A DNA stretch of 64,000 bases, from positions 1 through 64,000 of the IMG/VR virus record IMGVR_UViG_3300008963_000001; one strand, written 5' to 3'. Shown piece by piece: positions 30,657 to 40,400 of this stretch. The DNA is from a virus. Below the pieces are notes generated by a model. That model was not told where the DNA came from. It did no database searches and saw only the letters and a program-made list of their open reading frames with translations. Position numbers and translations under genes: made by a program. Each line of letters starts with the position of its first letter. Within the stretch, counting starts at the first letter, position 1.

Positions 30657-32780
30657 CTAATATTTTATACATGCAAGCAATGCTATGTTTCTAGGTCTGG
30701 TTTCGTTGCCCCCAGAAAATCCTATAGAATCAAGATCATTTGCAGTCCTCTCGGCATCATCTTGGTATAGTCCTGGCGCAAAAAGTTGTGACCCTATAGT
30801 TCCTCTGTTATTACCTACTACCGTATGATTGTGTCTTCTAAACTCGTCTGCTTGAAAGCTTGCAAAACTTCTTCCGCTGTCTACACCTCTACCGTCGTCC
30901 CAGCCTCTAATAAACTCGCCTCGCAGGTCTGGCAAATTAAATGTTGTAGAACCGTTGCCGCCTCCGAACACAGTTCCAATTTTTGCAAACAGTTCGCTAT
31001 ATGTAGCTCTTGACACTTCTGCTCCGTTTGCCTTAAGCCAGCCGTCGGGTGCAGATGACATGGCAAAATATGCTACTTGTCCTGTAAACCCAAAATCTAA
31101 CTCTTCGATTTTATTATCTACATAATTTTTTGTAGCGGCATGCAGACTATTAATAGGATCGGCATGTAAAGTTAAAAATCCAGTCATTGTGTCGCCAGAA
31201 TTCTCAACAAATTTCAGCGTTGGGTCATCCCATACCGGTTCAGAAGCGCTGTTTAAACTTAGATATAGTCCTGGAGCCGACGGTGCAACAAAACCGGTTG
31301 TGCTTGCGCCTGTTTGATAAGGTATTGCCCCTTGGCCGCCGCCAATTATATTGTTGGCTAGCGTGCTTGTGTCAGCCGAAGTAGCATTACCTTCAAATGT
31401 ATTTGCATATATCTTGTCAAATTTGCTAGACGAATGTCCTAAGTTAACAGTTTCTGAATCTTCGGTATATATTGTATTGATATTTTCGCCGCCTAGTGCA
31501 AGAGATGTCGAAGAAGGAATAAATTTTAGATAGTTATTATCATCAAGGTTGATGCTAAAACTTGTTTTTGCAGTAATGTTAGGCGATCCTAAATTGTTTA
31601 ATAACAATTGAGCATTATTTCCAATCACCACACCGTTATCTGCAATTCCTAGTGCCTCTAAAGTTCCTACGCGTTGTAGATTAGAAAATAATATAGTAGA
31701 CGCAAGCGCATCGTTTGTGAGTGTTTTTGCATTGGCAGTAACTGTTATATCTTCTGTGCCGTCAAATGACACGCCGTTAATAGTTCTCGGAGTTCTCAGT
31801 CTAGTTGCAGTAGCGGCGTTGCCTGATAGACTTTGACCAATAAATTGATTGGCTTCAACAACATTAAACCTGCTAGTACCGACAGAAACATCGATATTAC
31901 CCTCAACATTACCTACGAGATCTGCTGTAATAGTTCCTGCAGAAAAATCTCCGCGACTATCTCTTGCTACTATTGTTCCGATTACATTGTTGTCAGTGGC
32001 ATCTATGTCCCACGTTATCTCTTGTTCTCCGTTAAAACTGCTTCCTTTAATATATTCGCCAGGAACAAGACGATTAGGTGTAGGAGCAAAAATGCTTATA
32101 TCTCTGCTGCCATTAAAACCAACACCATTTATAGTCCTGGTGTTATCTAATATTTCTGCACGACTAGCTAGGCCTATCAAATTGCCATCTATTACTGTAT
32201 TATCTCTTAGAGTCATTCCCGGCGATATGCTGTCAAAACCAGGCAAATCATTAATTTCTTGATTTACATTAAAATTATTATTAGATGAAATAGCAATCAC
32301 TGCGTTATCAATCGTATGCAGTATTACCGGGTAATCTTTGCCGTCTTGTCCCCTAATTTCGCTTGATACGTCGCGAGTGGTTTCGAAATTAGCAAGATTG
32401 TTCGGTCCAACAAATTCCCAATTTGTGCCGTCGTAAACAAAAAGAATATTATCTGTGGTACGCAACCAAAAGGAACCCAAAGGAGGATTTTCTGGCTCAA
32501 CATCTGAGCGAGCAGCCGATCCTACAGGATTCCAGGAATCTCCGTCATAACTGTTTAGTGTGTTATCTACGTTATTAAACCATAGCTGACCCGATATTGG
32601 CGTGCTTGGCGGAGCATCATTGGAAAAGTTTTCTAACAGAAAAACAAAATTTTCGTTCTGTATTTCACCATAACCGGTTGTATTTCGTCCTACAAGAGGA
32701 AGTGTGGTTGTTGTATCTATTGTTCCATCTTGTAAGACAGTTAATACAGCCCCGTTAAATCTGTTTATTTGATAACTCAT
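30657..32780 (-). CDS. Tail-fibre paralogue 3, with phage tail-collar domain (gp12-like end)
   Basis: 707 residues. The shared fibre-base module comes first (LVGRNTTGYGEIQNENFVFLLENFS, GQLWFNNVDNTLNSYDG, LGSFWLRTTDNILFVYDG, FVGPNN), followed by a long repetitive shaft with recurring INGVxFDG-type turns. Near the C-terminus are a linker (LHAATKNYVDNKIEELDFGF), then a tail-collar domain, PDGWLKANGAEVSRATYSELFAKIG, TFNLPDLRGEFIRGWDDGRG, ending in ETRPRNIALLACIKY. This domain occurs in T4 gp12 short tail fibres and many fibre ends, where it holds metal ions and binds lipopolysaccharide. It is probably a receptor-binding fibre. Confidence 0.8.
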   Translation of the reverse strand: MSYQINRFNGAVLTVLQDGTIDTTTTLPLVGRNTTGYGEIQNENFVFLLENFSNDAPPSTPISGQLWFNNVDNTLNSYDGDSWNPVGSAARSDVEPENPPLGSFWLRTTDNILFVYDGTNWEFVGPNNLANFETTRDVSSEIRGQDGKDYPVILHTIDNAVIAISSNNNFNVNQEINDLPGFDSISPGMTLRDNTVIDGNLIGLASRAEILDNTRTINGVGFNGSRDISIFAPTPNRLVPGEYIKGSSFNGEQEITWDIDATDNNVIGTIVARDSRGDFSAGTITADLVGNVEGNIDVSVGTSRFNVVEANQFIGQSLSGNAATATRLRTPRTINGVSFDGTEDITVTANAKTLTNDALASTILFSNLQRVGTLEALGIADNGVVIGNNAQLLLNNLGSPNITAKTSFSINLDDNNYLKFIPSSTSLALGGENINTIYTEDSETVNLGHSSSKFDKIYANTFEGNATSADTSTLANNIIGGGQGAIPYQTGASTTGFVAPSAPGLYLSLNSASEPVWDDPTLKFVENSGDTMTGFLTLHADPINSLHAATKNYVDNKIEELDFGFTGQVAYFAMSSAPDGWLKANGAEVSRATYSELFAKIGTVFGGGNGSTTFNLPDLRGEFIRGWDDGRGVDSGRSFASFQADEFRRHNHTVVGNNRGTIGSQLFAPGLYQDDAERTANDLDSIGFSGGNETRPRNIALLACIKY

Positions 32781-32794
32781 TTATCGCTCCGTGT

Positions 32795-34669
32795 TTATGG
32801 TGGTAAAATTTCATCGCTAACAAACGTCCAAGTACCGCCTAATATTTGAAATGTTTTTATTATTCTTGTGACAGTTACGGACGATCCAGCAACTGTTGCT
32901 GTAGAAACATTTACATTAGTAACTGCTGGCGCTGTGCCTGTTGGTGTGACAAAAGTCGCCGTGCTTTCGTTTACTAAAGGATTTATATCTAATGTTACAG
33001 CATTATTATTAAGGATATTGCAGAGAATTCGAGCAAGAGTTCCGTTTCTGTATTCTACAGGAGGTGCTAGATTTGTTAATATTTCATTAGCAATATAGTT
33101 ATTGGGCTTGGCATCTGATAAATCAATGCTAAACACTAAGTTCCTTGTTTCAATAGTATCATCCACATACTCTTTAGATGCAGCATCTTGCTGATCGATT
33201 GGATCTGCAAGTCCTGTAATTCTAGGAGAGCCGAGGAGAGCAACATTTCCGTCTCCGTCTGGTTCTAATTCTAAATCATCATTGTTCGCGACAGTAGAAA
33301 TTTTATGATTTTCTAGGCGCATTTCTGTCACAGGCGGAATGCCAGGGCCTATATTTACTACATTCTGTGTACCAAAACTAGTAACACCAGGAATGCTTGT
33401 TATGCCGGGGCCTAAACTACTGCCATCGATAACAGTCTTTCCGTCTATTTTAAATGCTTTTCCGCTAACAAGATTAATGTGATCCGAACTTGTCCATGCT
33501 TGTGACGCTAGTGTAGGCAATAAATTTGTTCCAGTCTGGCCTTGGTCGCTCCATAGAAACACGTGATCGTTAGTTCCTTTGAGGATTAAGCCGCCGCCGT
33601 CGGCAATCTCGTCAGAATTAGAGCCGCTATCGCCGGTTTGTGCAAGCACCATGACTTTGTCTTCGATAACAAGTTCTGAAGTTTTAATTTGAGAAACATC
33701 ACCGTCGTTTATCGTTAAATTGCCTTTGATAGTAATATCGCCAGCAATTTCGATGTCACCACCGAGATTTAATTTGCTGTCTGTAAATCCAGGATATACA
33801 TTTACAGTTCTATCAGCTGGATTTATAAGAAGCGCATTTTCTTGGTTTATGCCTCGTCTTACATTTAGAATAAGATTTCTATCAGTTGCCGCGTTTCTTA
33901 AAACAACATCGCCTTGATTTTCAACCAATAATCTTGCTTGGCTACCAGAACCAACTTGAATTCCTAGATCTGTGTTGATACTAATCGAGCCGTTAATTTG
34001 ATTTGCAGTATCGGTTCTTACATAACTTGATGCAGGAGCGCCTCCTAGACTTTCGGCATTTGTAGCAGTCACATCAAACTTTAGCCCTGCTAGATTACCT
34101 GCATTAAAACCAGGAACAATATCTCCAGTAAACCCTTCTATTGTTTCTTTCGGCGTAAAACTGTCTTTAGAGAAAATACCTAACAGTATGCCATTATTGT
34201 AAAACAGAGTCACAACTCTGCTTTGGTTCAAACTGTCTAAAATAGTTTGTACTTCAATACCGCTTTTAAGCTGTGTTTCGCTAAAAGACGGTCCTAATAA
34301 TATAGTGTTTTCGCCGTCGAAAAAATACAATTGTTTATCTATGTCATTGAACCAAAGATCGCCTACACCTAATGTCTGCGGCTGGACGTTAGAAATAGTT
34401 GCAGAGCTTACAGGAACAAATGCAGTTCCTGTATATACTTTAAGTTTTAGTTCGTTTGTATCAAACCATACTTGGCCAGCAATTGGTTTTTCTGGTTCTG
34501 CTGTGCTTGCAAAATTTTCAAGCAATTGAATAAGATTTTCATTATAGGCTTCGCCGAAACCACTATAGTTTTTACCTATTAATGTCAAATCAGTAGTTTG
34601 GTCATCGATTTGGCCATCTGCTACTGTCGTTAATAGTGTTCCGTCTGTTTTGTTAATCTGATATGCCAT
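32795..34669 (-). CDS. Tail-fibre paralogue 2
   Basis: 624 residues with the fibre-base module (IGKNYSGFGEAYNENLIQLLENFA, GQVWFDTNELKLKVYTG, VGDLWFNDIDKQLYFFDG, LLGPSF). The shaft has signature steps LNLGGDIEIAGDITIKGNLTINDGDV, in which hexad-like repeats alternate, as in beta-helical shafts, and then ITGLADPIDQQDAASKEYVDDTIE, a coiled-coil neck like that of the collar-bearing paralogue. The C-terminus lacks the collar domain and instead ends with a small beta domain (TFQILGGTWTFVSDE). GGAAAT stands before ATG 34669. Confidence 0.7.
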   Translation of the reverse strand: MAYQINKTDGTLLTTVADGQIDDQTTDLTLIGKNYSGFGEAYNENLIQLLENFASTAEPEKPIAGQVWFDTNELKLKVYTGTAFVPVSSATISNVQPQTLGVGDLWFNDIDKQLYFFDGENTILLGPSFSETQLKSGIEVQTILDSLNQSRVVTLFYNNGILLGIFSKDSFTPKETIEGFTGDIVPGFNAGNLAGLKFDVTATNAESLGGAPASSYVRTDTANQINGSISINTDLGIQVGSGSQARLLVENQGDVVLRNAATDRNLILNVRRGINQENALLINPADRTVNVYPGFTDSKLNLGGDIEIAGDITIKGNLTINDGDVSQIKTSELVIEDKVMVLAQTGDSGSNSDEIADGGGLILKGTNDHVFLWSDQGQTGTNLLPTLASQAWTSSDHINLVSGKAFKIDGKTVIDGSSLGPGITSIPGVTSFGTQNVVNIGPGIPPVTEMRLENHKISTVANNDDLELEPDGDGNVALLGSPRITGLADPIDQQDAASKEYVDDTIETRNLVFSIDLSDAKPNNYIANEILTNLAPPVEYRNGTLARILCNILNNNAVTLDINPLVNESTATFVTPTGTAPAVTNVNVSTATVAGSSVTVTRIIKTFQILGGTWTFVSDEILPP

Positions 34670-34677
34670 TTAATTTC

Positions 34678-36825
34678 CTATTCAAAAGTAGTCTCGAACT
34701 CGGCTGGTCCAGATCGTATTATATAATTTAGAGTCAAATAAGGGTTCATAATACCAACAGCAGTTCCTAAATTTACAGTTTCTGGTTTCTTTATACCGCC
34801 CGAATCATATAGGTATTGTGCTTGTCCAGGCTGTGTTCCGCCAAGGCCCGATACACCCGATGCGTTAATTGCTGAATCTGGCAGTACTGCACCGTACTGT
34901 ATGCCGTCTGCTATCATATCGTGGCTGTGCTCAGGAAGATTACTTAACTGTAGTTCGACGTTGCTCGCGCCGCTTGATGCGCCTAAGGTTGTTGATTCGA
35001 TGCCTTCTACGCGCTCAGGCGACGGTATGCCGCCGCCGGCGTCTACATAGGCACCTGTTGGGCTTCCTGTTAACGGAACCTGATCGCCGTTGTCCATGTT
35101 ATGTCTACCCAAAGCAAATCTTCCTCTTAGATCGGGTAGCCTAAAAGTGTTTATCCCTCGCACCGGTTCTGTTCCGTTGTATGTTGTACCTAAGATATCG
35201 AACAACTGAGGATATTTTGCAATTTCTACCTCACTGCCGTCACAAAGCAAATAACCAACTGGAGGATTTTGTCCTGCATATGGAATGATTGCGCCGATTG
35301 GCATGCCTAAGTCGCCAACAAACACATCACGTGACTGTTTGTATAAACCTGTATCTGAGCCTTCGGATCTAAATGTTAAAACAAAGTCTGATCGTTGACT
35401 TTGTGTCGGAAAAGGTTCAGGTTTATCGTTAATAATCGCAGATGTAAGCGAAGTTTGGAATATTTTTGTTCTAGTCCCAACTTGGCCGTCAAATTGTATT
35501 GGAGCAGAAGTTACATCTCCTGCCAACTGAAAACTGGTTATGTCTTGTAGTGCTGTTGCGGTTGCGGCATTTCCTGATATGTTACCGTCGATTGTTCCTA
35601 CAATTTCGTCTGCTCGAATGCGTACAGCATTAATTTCTTTCCATCGACTATTTTGCGTGCCTAAAACATATTGTCCGGTATTAGAGGGAAGTATATCTGT
35701 CGCGGTTGTTTGATCAAGCACTTCTAAAGTGCTTCCTATTTTTAAGTTTTTTGTAATAGACATCCCGCCAGCGGTAGAAATGCTACCATTGTTGAGATTT
35801 GTACTTTCCGAATTATCTTGTATCGATAATCTACCTTCTGCGATTCCTACATTGCCTACTACATCTAAGGCATTTGTAGGAGATAACGTATTGATGCCTA
35901 CCCTGTCATCTATTATACGCACAATAGTAGAAGGAATATTATTTCTATTTGTCTGTATGTCTATCGAACTTCCTACAGCATTGTTAAAAATTTTCGCTGT
36001 GTTTGCGCCGTCTGACAACAACCGAAAGCTGCTATCGATGCCAATATTAAGTCCATTATTATTTCTAATATTAAATGATTGATCAGTTGTGTTGACGGTG
36101 TCGTTACGCAAAAATCTACTCGAGGGGACTGTTTCGCTTCCTACAACTAAGCTTTCTGATTCAGTTGCTGTTCCTATTAATTTAGGTAACACTCCGCCGA
36201 AAAGTTCTGTAAACTGATTACGTTCGTTTTCGTCGCCGGGTGTAGTTATATTAATTCCTGCCGATATACTATCAAAACCAGTAATTTCTACCTTTGGTGT
36301 AAATGTGTCTTTACTTACTATAGCTACTGGGAGATCTGCCAAATAAAGTATCAATATAGATCTACTTATATTATTGGTATCAGTTATAGTTTCAACAGCA
36401 GGCCCGTATCTCAAACCATCAATTGTGCTTTCTTGAGGACCAACAAGAAGCCATCTCTGTCCAGTAAATATCCTCAGTTGCTGATTTGCAGTATCAACCC
36501 ACAATTCTCCTACATTAGAATCTTCAACGGCAGGCTGAGCTACGCCTCGTTGTATATTAGATGCAGCACGCCAATTTGTATTATCGAATATTTGTAAAAT
36601 ACCACTGTCTGTGTCGTACCACAATTGTCCTTCTACAGGGTTGACGGGTTGCTCATTGTCTGCAAAATTTTCGAGCAACTTTAGAAAGTTTTCTCCGATT
36701 ATCTGTCCATAGCCTGTTACATTTCTCCCTGGAAAAGTAAGGCTTGTGTCGGTATTAGATGTATTATCAAATACAGTAATAGGACTTTTATTTTCGCTGT
36801 CTGTAAAATTAATAATATATGGCAT
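34678..36825 (-). CDS. Tail-fibre paralogue 1, with phage tail-collar domain
   Basis: 715 residues. The fibre-base module has diverged somewhat at its start (PGRNVTGYGQIIGENFLKLLENFA, GQLWYDTDSGILQIFDN, VGELWVDTANQQLRIFTG, LLVGPQE). The shaft contains VGINTLSPTNALDVVGNVGI, a motif of trimeric beta fibres. The C-terminal collar domain has PPVGYLLCDGSEVEIAKYPQLF and TFRLPDLRGRFALGRHNMD, then a His-rich loop (LSNLPEHSHDMI) and a final beta strand NPYLTLNYIIRSG, typical of gp12/gp37-like ends with His-x-His metal sites. It is the first fibre gene of the late run. Confidence 0.8.
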   Translation of the reverse strand: MPYIINFTDSENKSPITVFDNTSNTDTSLTFPGRNVTGYGQIIGENFLKLLENFADNEQPVNPVEGQLWYDTDSGILQIFDNTNWRAASNIQRGVAQPAVEDSNVGELWVDTANQQLRIFTGQRWLLVGPQESTIDGLRYGPAVETITDTNNISRSILILYLADLPVAIVSKDTFTPKVEITGFDSISAGINITTPGDENERNQFTELFGGVLPKLIGTATESESLVVGSETVPSSRFLRNDTVNTTDQSFNIRNNNGLNIGIDSSFRLLSDGANTAKIFNNAVGSSIDIQTNRNNIPSTIVRIIDDRVGINTLSPTNALDVVGNVGIAEGRLSIQDNSESTNLNNGSISTAGGMSITKNLKIGSTLEVLDQTTATDILPSNTGQYVLGTQNSRWKEINAVRIRADEIVGTIDGNISGNAATATALQDITSFQLAGDVTSAPIQFDGQVGTRTKIFQTSLTSAIINDKPEPFPTQSQRSDFVLTFRSEGSDTGLYKQSRDVFVGDLGMPIGAIIPYAGQNPPVGYLLCDGSEVEIAKYPQLFDILGTTYNGTEPVRGINTFRLPDLRGRFALGRHNMDNGDQVPLTGSPTGAYVDAGGGIPSPERVEGIESTTLGASSGASNVELQLSNLPEHSHDMIADGIQYGAVLPDSAINASGVSGLGGTQPGQAQYLYDSGGIKKPETVNLGTAVGIMNPYLTLNYIIRSGPAEFETTFE

Positions 36826-36828
36826 CTA

Positions 36829-37461
36829 TTAAACCTCGTTGAAGCCCGTCAAACTTTGAATACGTATAGTGTAGTCTATTTGGAGCAGTCGATTAAGTGA
36901 CTTCTGAACAGGATGGAAAATAACATGTGTTAAAAGTTTGCCAGAACCGTTTGGATCAAACGATCTAAGACCCAGTTCGTCAAAAACAAATTCGCCATCA
37001 AGGTCAACGGAATTATCAAATGCTTCTTGTTCATCCGGCTCGCCATAATCTAGCAAACAGCTTACAACTATATCACTGTAAGTTGCACCACTAATATGTC
37101 TCACTTCGGTTTTATTTCTAAACGGATCACTATTTTCTATGGAATTTTGATCTATTACTTTAGAATATGTTTGATTATAAAGACTAGAATTTGTTCCAAT
37201 TGTATTTGGAGTAAGATATGTAATTAATCCCGTAGGATCAACTGTTGTTCCTCCAGATCCGAAATCCATTTGAAAAAGCGTTCCAATGCCTTGATTTGAC
37301 AAAGAATTGGCTAGTGCAATACTCATGTTTTCATAATGTATTGCATTTCTTTTGTCTATAAAAACCTCATTAGACGCAGGATCGTATATTTTTATATGGC
37401 CTTCGACATGAAAACCTGTTGTTTCGTCTGGTTTTTTAGATGGTTGCGTGTTATTTTCCAT
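36829..37461 (-). CDS. T4-like marine phage virion structural protein
   Basis: 210 residues from ATG 37461; an ATG two codons earlier has no room for its ribosome site (GAGA ends only at the codon). It starts with a polar tail, then beta-rich segments: GFHVEGHIKIYDPASNEVFIDKRNAIHYENM, FQMDFGSGGTTVDPTGLITYL, EVRHISGATYSDIVVSCLLD and FVFDELGLRSFDPNG, ending KLLTHVIFHPVQKSLNRLLQIDYTIRI. The form recalls a baseplate or fibre-connector protein located between the large baseplate proteins and the fibres. In T4 this position is held by gp8-gp10, but no direct similarity is visible. A late promoter octamer lies upstream. Confidence 0.65.
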   Translation of the reverse strand: MENNTQPSKKPDETTGFHVEGHIKIYDPASNEVFIDKRNAIHYENMSIALANSLSNQGIGTLFQMDFGSGGTTVDPTGLITYLTPNTIGTNSSLYNQTYSKVIDQNSIENSDPFRNKTEVRHISGATYSDIVVSCLLDYGEPDEQEAFDNSVDLDGEFVFDELGLRSFDPNGSGKLLTHVIFHPVQKSLNRLLQIDYTIRIQSLTGFNEV

Positions 37462-37483
37462 TGACATCTCTTAATTTGCTATG

Positions 37484-37491
37484 TATTTATT
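37484..37491 (-). promoter_or_regulatory. T4-late-type promoter octamer for the fibre genes
   Basis: Minus-strand AATAAATA (forward TATTTATT), 23 nt upstream of the 210-residue structural protein start and spanning the stop codon of the giant gene. It would allow fibre genes to be transcribed without passing through the 14-kb giant gene. Confidence 0.55.
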
Positions 37492-40400
37492 CAGGTAATT
37501 CGGTATTCTTTTCCTGTATGAATTTTGCGATAACAGAGTTGTTATCAATCAGCGATTCTCCAGTTGTAGCTGTGCTTTCGCCTCTGTCATACCAAGAAGA
37601 GCCGGTTTTCTTAATCACTGTAATTCTAGTTCCGGCCTCAGGAACAGCAGTAAGTCTGATAAAAGTGTCTTCGCCAGACACACTAAAATCTGCTTCAACT
37701 GTTTCGTCAGATTCTGGGCTGTATGCTCCTAATTCGGCATTAAACATTTGTCTAGGTGTTTTAACCAGTCGGCGACCGCCTACAAAAACTTCAACGTCGT
37801 TGCACTGATAATAGTTGTTTGGAATTGTGTTTCTAAACCAATTTTTTATATCAGTCTTTTGAGGAATAAACGGTAGAGGTCCTATCAAGTTCGAACTGCC
37901 GTCAGATACAAAATCAATTCTTTCTTGCGATTCTGAATATGGAATTATATCACTTATTCCCTGTGATACTATTTTAGAACCTGCTGAATAAGACTCACCA
38001 ATAGGCGATCCTAGTGCTCCTCTTCTAAGTTGGCTTAGTGTATTGCCTGTTTTGTTAAAATATTCAATTTTTTCGCCGTCGATTTCGATCATTCCCGGCC
38101 GATTTTTCTCTGTATCAGGTTCATATAGTAATTCTGCATTTGAGACTACAATTTCTGTGTCATAATAATTCAAATCCTGCTGTAATACAATATCATTTTT
38201 ACTGTATCTAAAGAATCTATCTACATTAAGCATGTCTTTGTGTATCTCATAGGCACTAGGCAGAGAGAATACATCATTGCCGAAGGCAAATATTTTAATG
38301 ATGTCTGATTCCGTTGTTTGACTGTTTAAATAAACACTTCTTTTGTCTGGTGACAAATAATATTCGCTGTCCAATGTTAATCGTTCTCCGTTTAGGTAAA
38401 CGTAAAGGAAACTGGCAGATACTGGTTCAAAATTCAGCTCAAATTTTACTTGGCCTCCTGAATATTCGTCGCTGATAAATTCTTGCGAAGGGTACTGTCT
38501 AAACCATGTAATCTGAATTGTGTCACTGTGCTGTAAGTCTACAGATTCTGATATAATTAAATTGTTTTCGTTAATTCTAAAATCTGTTCTAAAGTCGTTT
38601 TCTATTTTTATAACGTCTCCTTCTACAAGAGCTTCTTCATTTATAATAACAGTTTTAGTTGTTCCATTAAACACGTAATCAGTAATAAATTCTAACTGCT
38701 CATTGTTTTTAAACACAGTTAAATTAGCATTTAATATAGATCCTGCACTTTCTTCAGGATCTGTGCCAATTACAATTTCATTATTGGTCCCGTCATATAT
38801 TTTAACAACTGTGTCAACACCTCGCAGTACACGATTATTGACTTCTACAAGAACACTGCTGTTTTCAGCACCTTCTTGCAGATTAGCATAGTCAGTAATT
38901 TCAAAAGATCTCGTGCTGCCATCGTGCTGGGAAGATTCTTGGTTAATGGTCACTATGTCCGACTCGCTAGAAGTTAAATTAGAATAAGCACCAAGTGCAA
39001 CAATCTTTATTGAGTCATTAAATTCTGGAGCATTACCAAACTGGACTAAAGTTTTATCTGGCTGATCAGTTAGCTCGGTACTATCAATAAATTCAACATC
39101 GGTTTGTATTCCGTTTACTGTAACAAAAATTGAGCTTGTTAGATCAAAATTAGCACTTGTTAAAAACAGCGAAGTTTCTCCGTCGCCTACATATTCTTTA
39201 AAATCAATTATTCTAAGACCGCCTAAACCAATTGAAAATATTTCTATAGTAGATCCTGTTGCGGGCGGGTCAAAGAATTCCAATGTATAACTATTGAGAT
39301 TTAAATCGTAGTCTGTTTCAAAAGTTTTCTGCTGTTTGTCAACGTAAACTATTACAGATTTTGTTTCTAGAATCGTTTGGCCTATGTCGAAAAATCTAGT
39401 GCTTCCGTCTCCAACGATTTTACGAGTAAGTGCTGGTGTTGTACCAGAAATTGAATTCTGATAAACTGTAATTGACAAACTGTCTAAAACCTGTCCTGGA
39501 ACATTTTCTTCGGTTGCAGGAGTATTTTCTGGAGTATTATAGCCATCGCCGTCTATGGATATTTCCTCTGGCGTGCTTCCGTTTGCAGTAATGTAGGCAT
39601 TGTCTATACTGGAAAGAGTGCCTCCCGACAGTCTTGTGTCTAATACATTAATATCATTTATTGTTACAGAACCGTCAGAATCTGCAGGACGGAATATTAA
39701 GGTATCTCCGTCATTTAGACTAACGTATGACCCTATCTCAACAGTTCTACTTGTGCCATCGCCTACAAATGTAGGCATAACTGCATTTTTGTTTGTTACA
39801 AGACTAGAATCTCCGTCGGAAGCAAAATTAGGGTCGTCTATCCGTACTGTAGTAGGCATATTGAATTCCGAAGAATACTGCAAATTATCAATTGTAGGTT
39901 CCGGTATATTTTGTTGCCTTTGCAGATAAACGTTTATTTCTTGCCCTTGTGCAGGAATAAAGGGCAAATCTATGGAGTTAGTCGACCCATCTACAACAAC
40001 ATAAAAATCGGATTCGGACTCAACACTGTCCCAGGAATCCGTAAACCATGGAAGTGCATCCCAACCGCCGGTAACATCAAACGTTGTTCCTTGAATCTTA
40101 ACACCGCCATAATCAACGCCGGTCATTAGCTGATCTAAATCTTTCCCTTTCATTCCTGTTCCAGGACTGTAAAAGGAATCAATACGATCTACTGCATCGA
40201 AAATTTCTTGGTTAATGGTGTATGTAATTTCAATACTATCGCCAACAGCAGGTGGTTCGACAAAAGTAATCTGTCCTTTAAGGGCATTATAACCATTTAC
40301 GTTCTGTTTAAACAGTGTAATCGAATAATCGCTATCTAGTGCAAGTTGGTTGTTAATGCTAACTGAAATATTCTCGTTGGAATTAGACGGCGGATACTTT

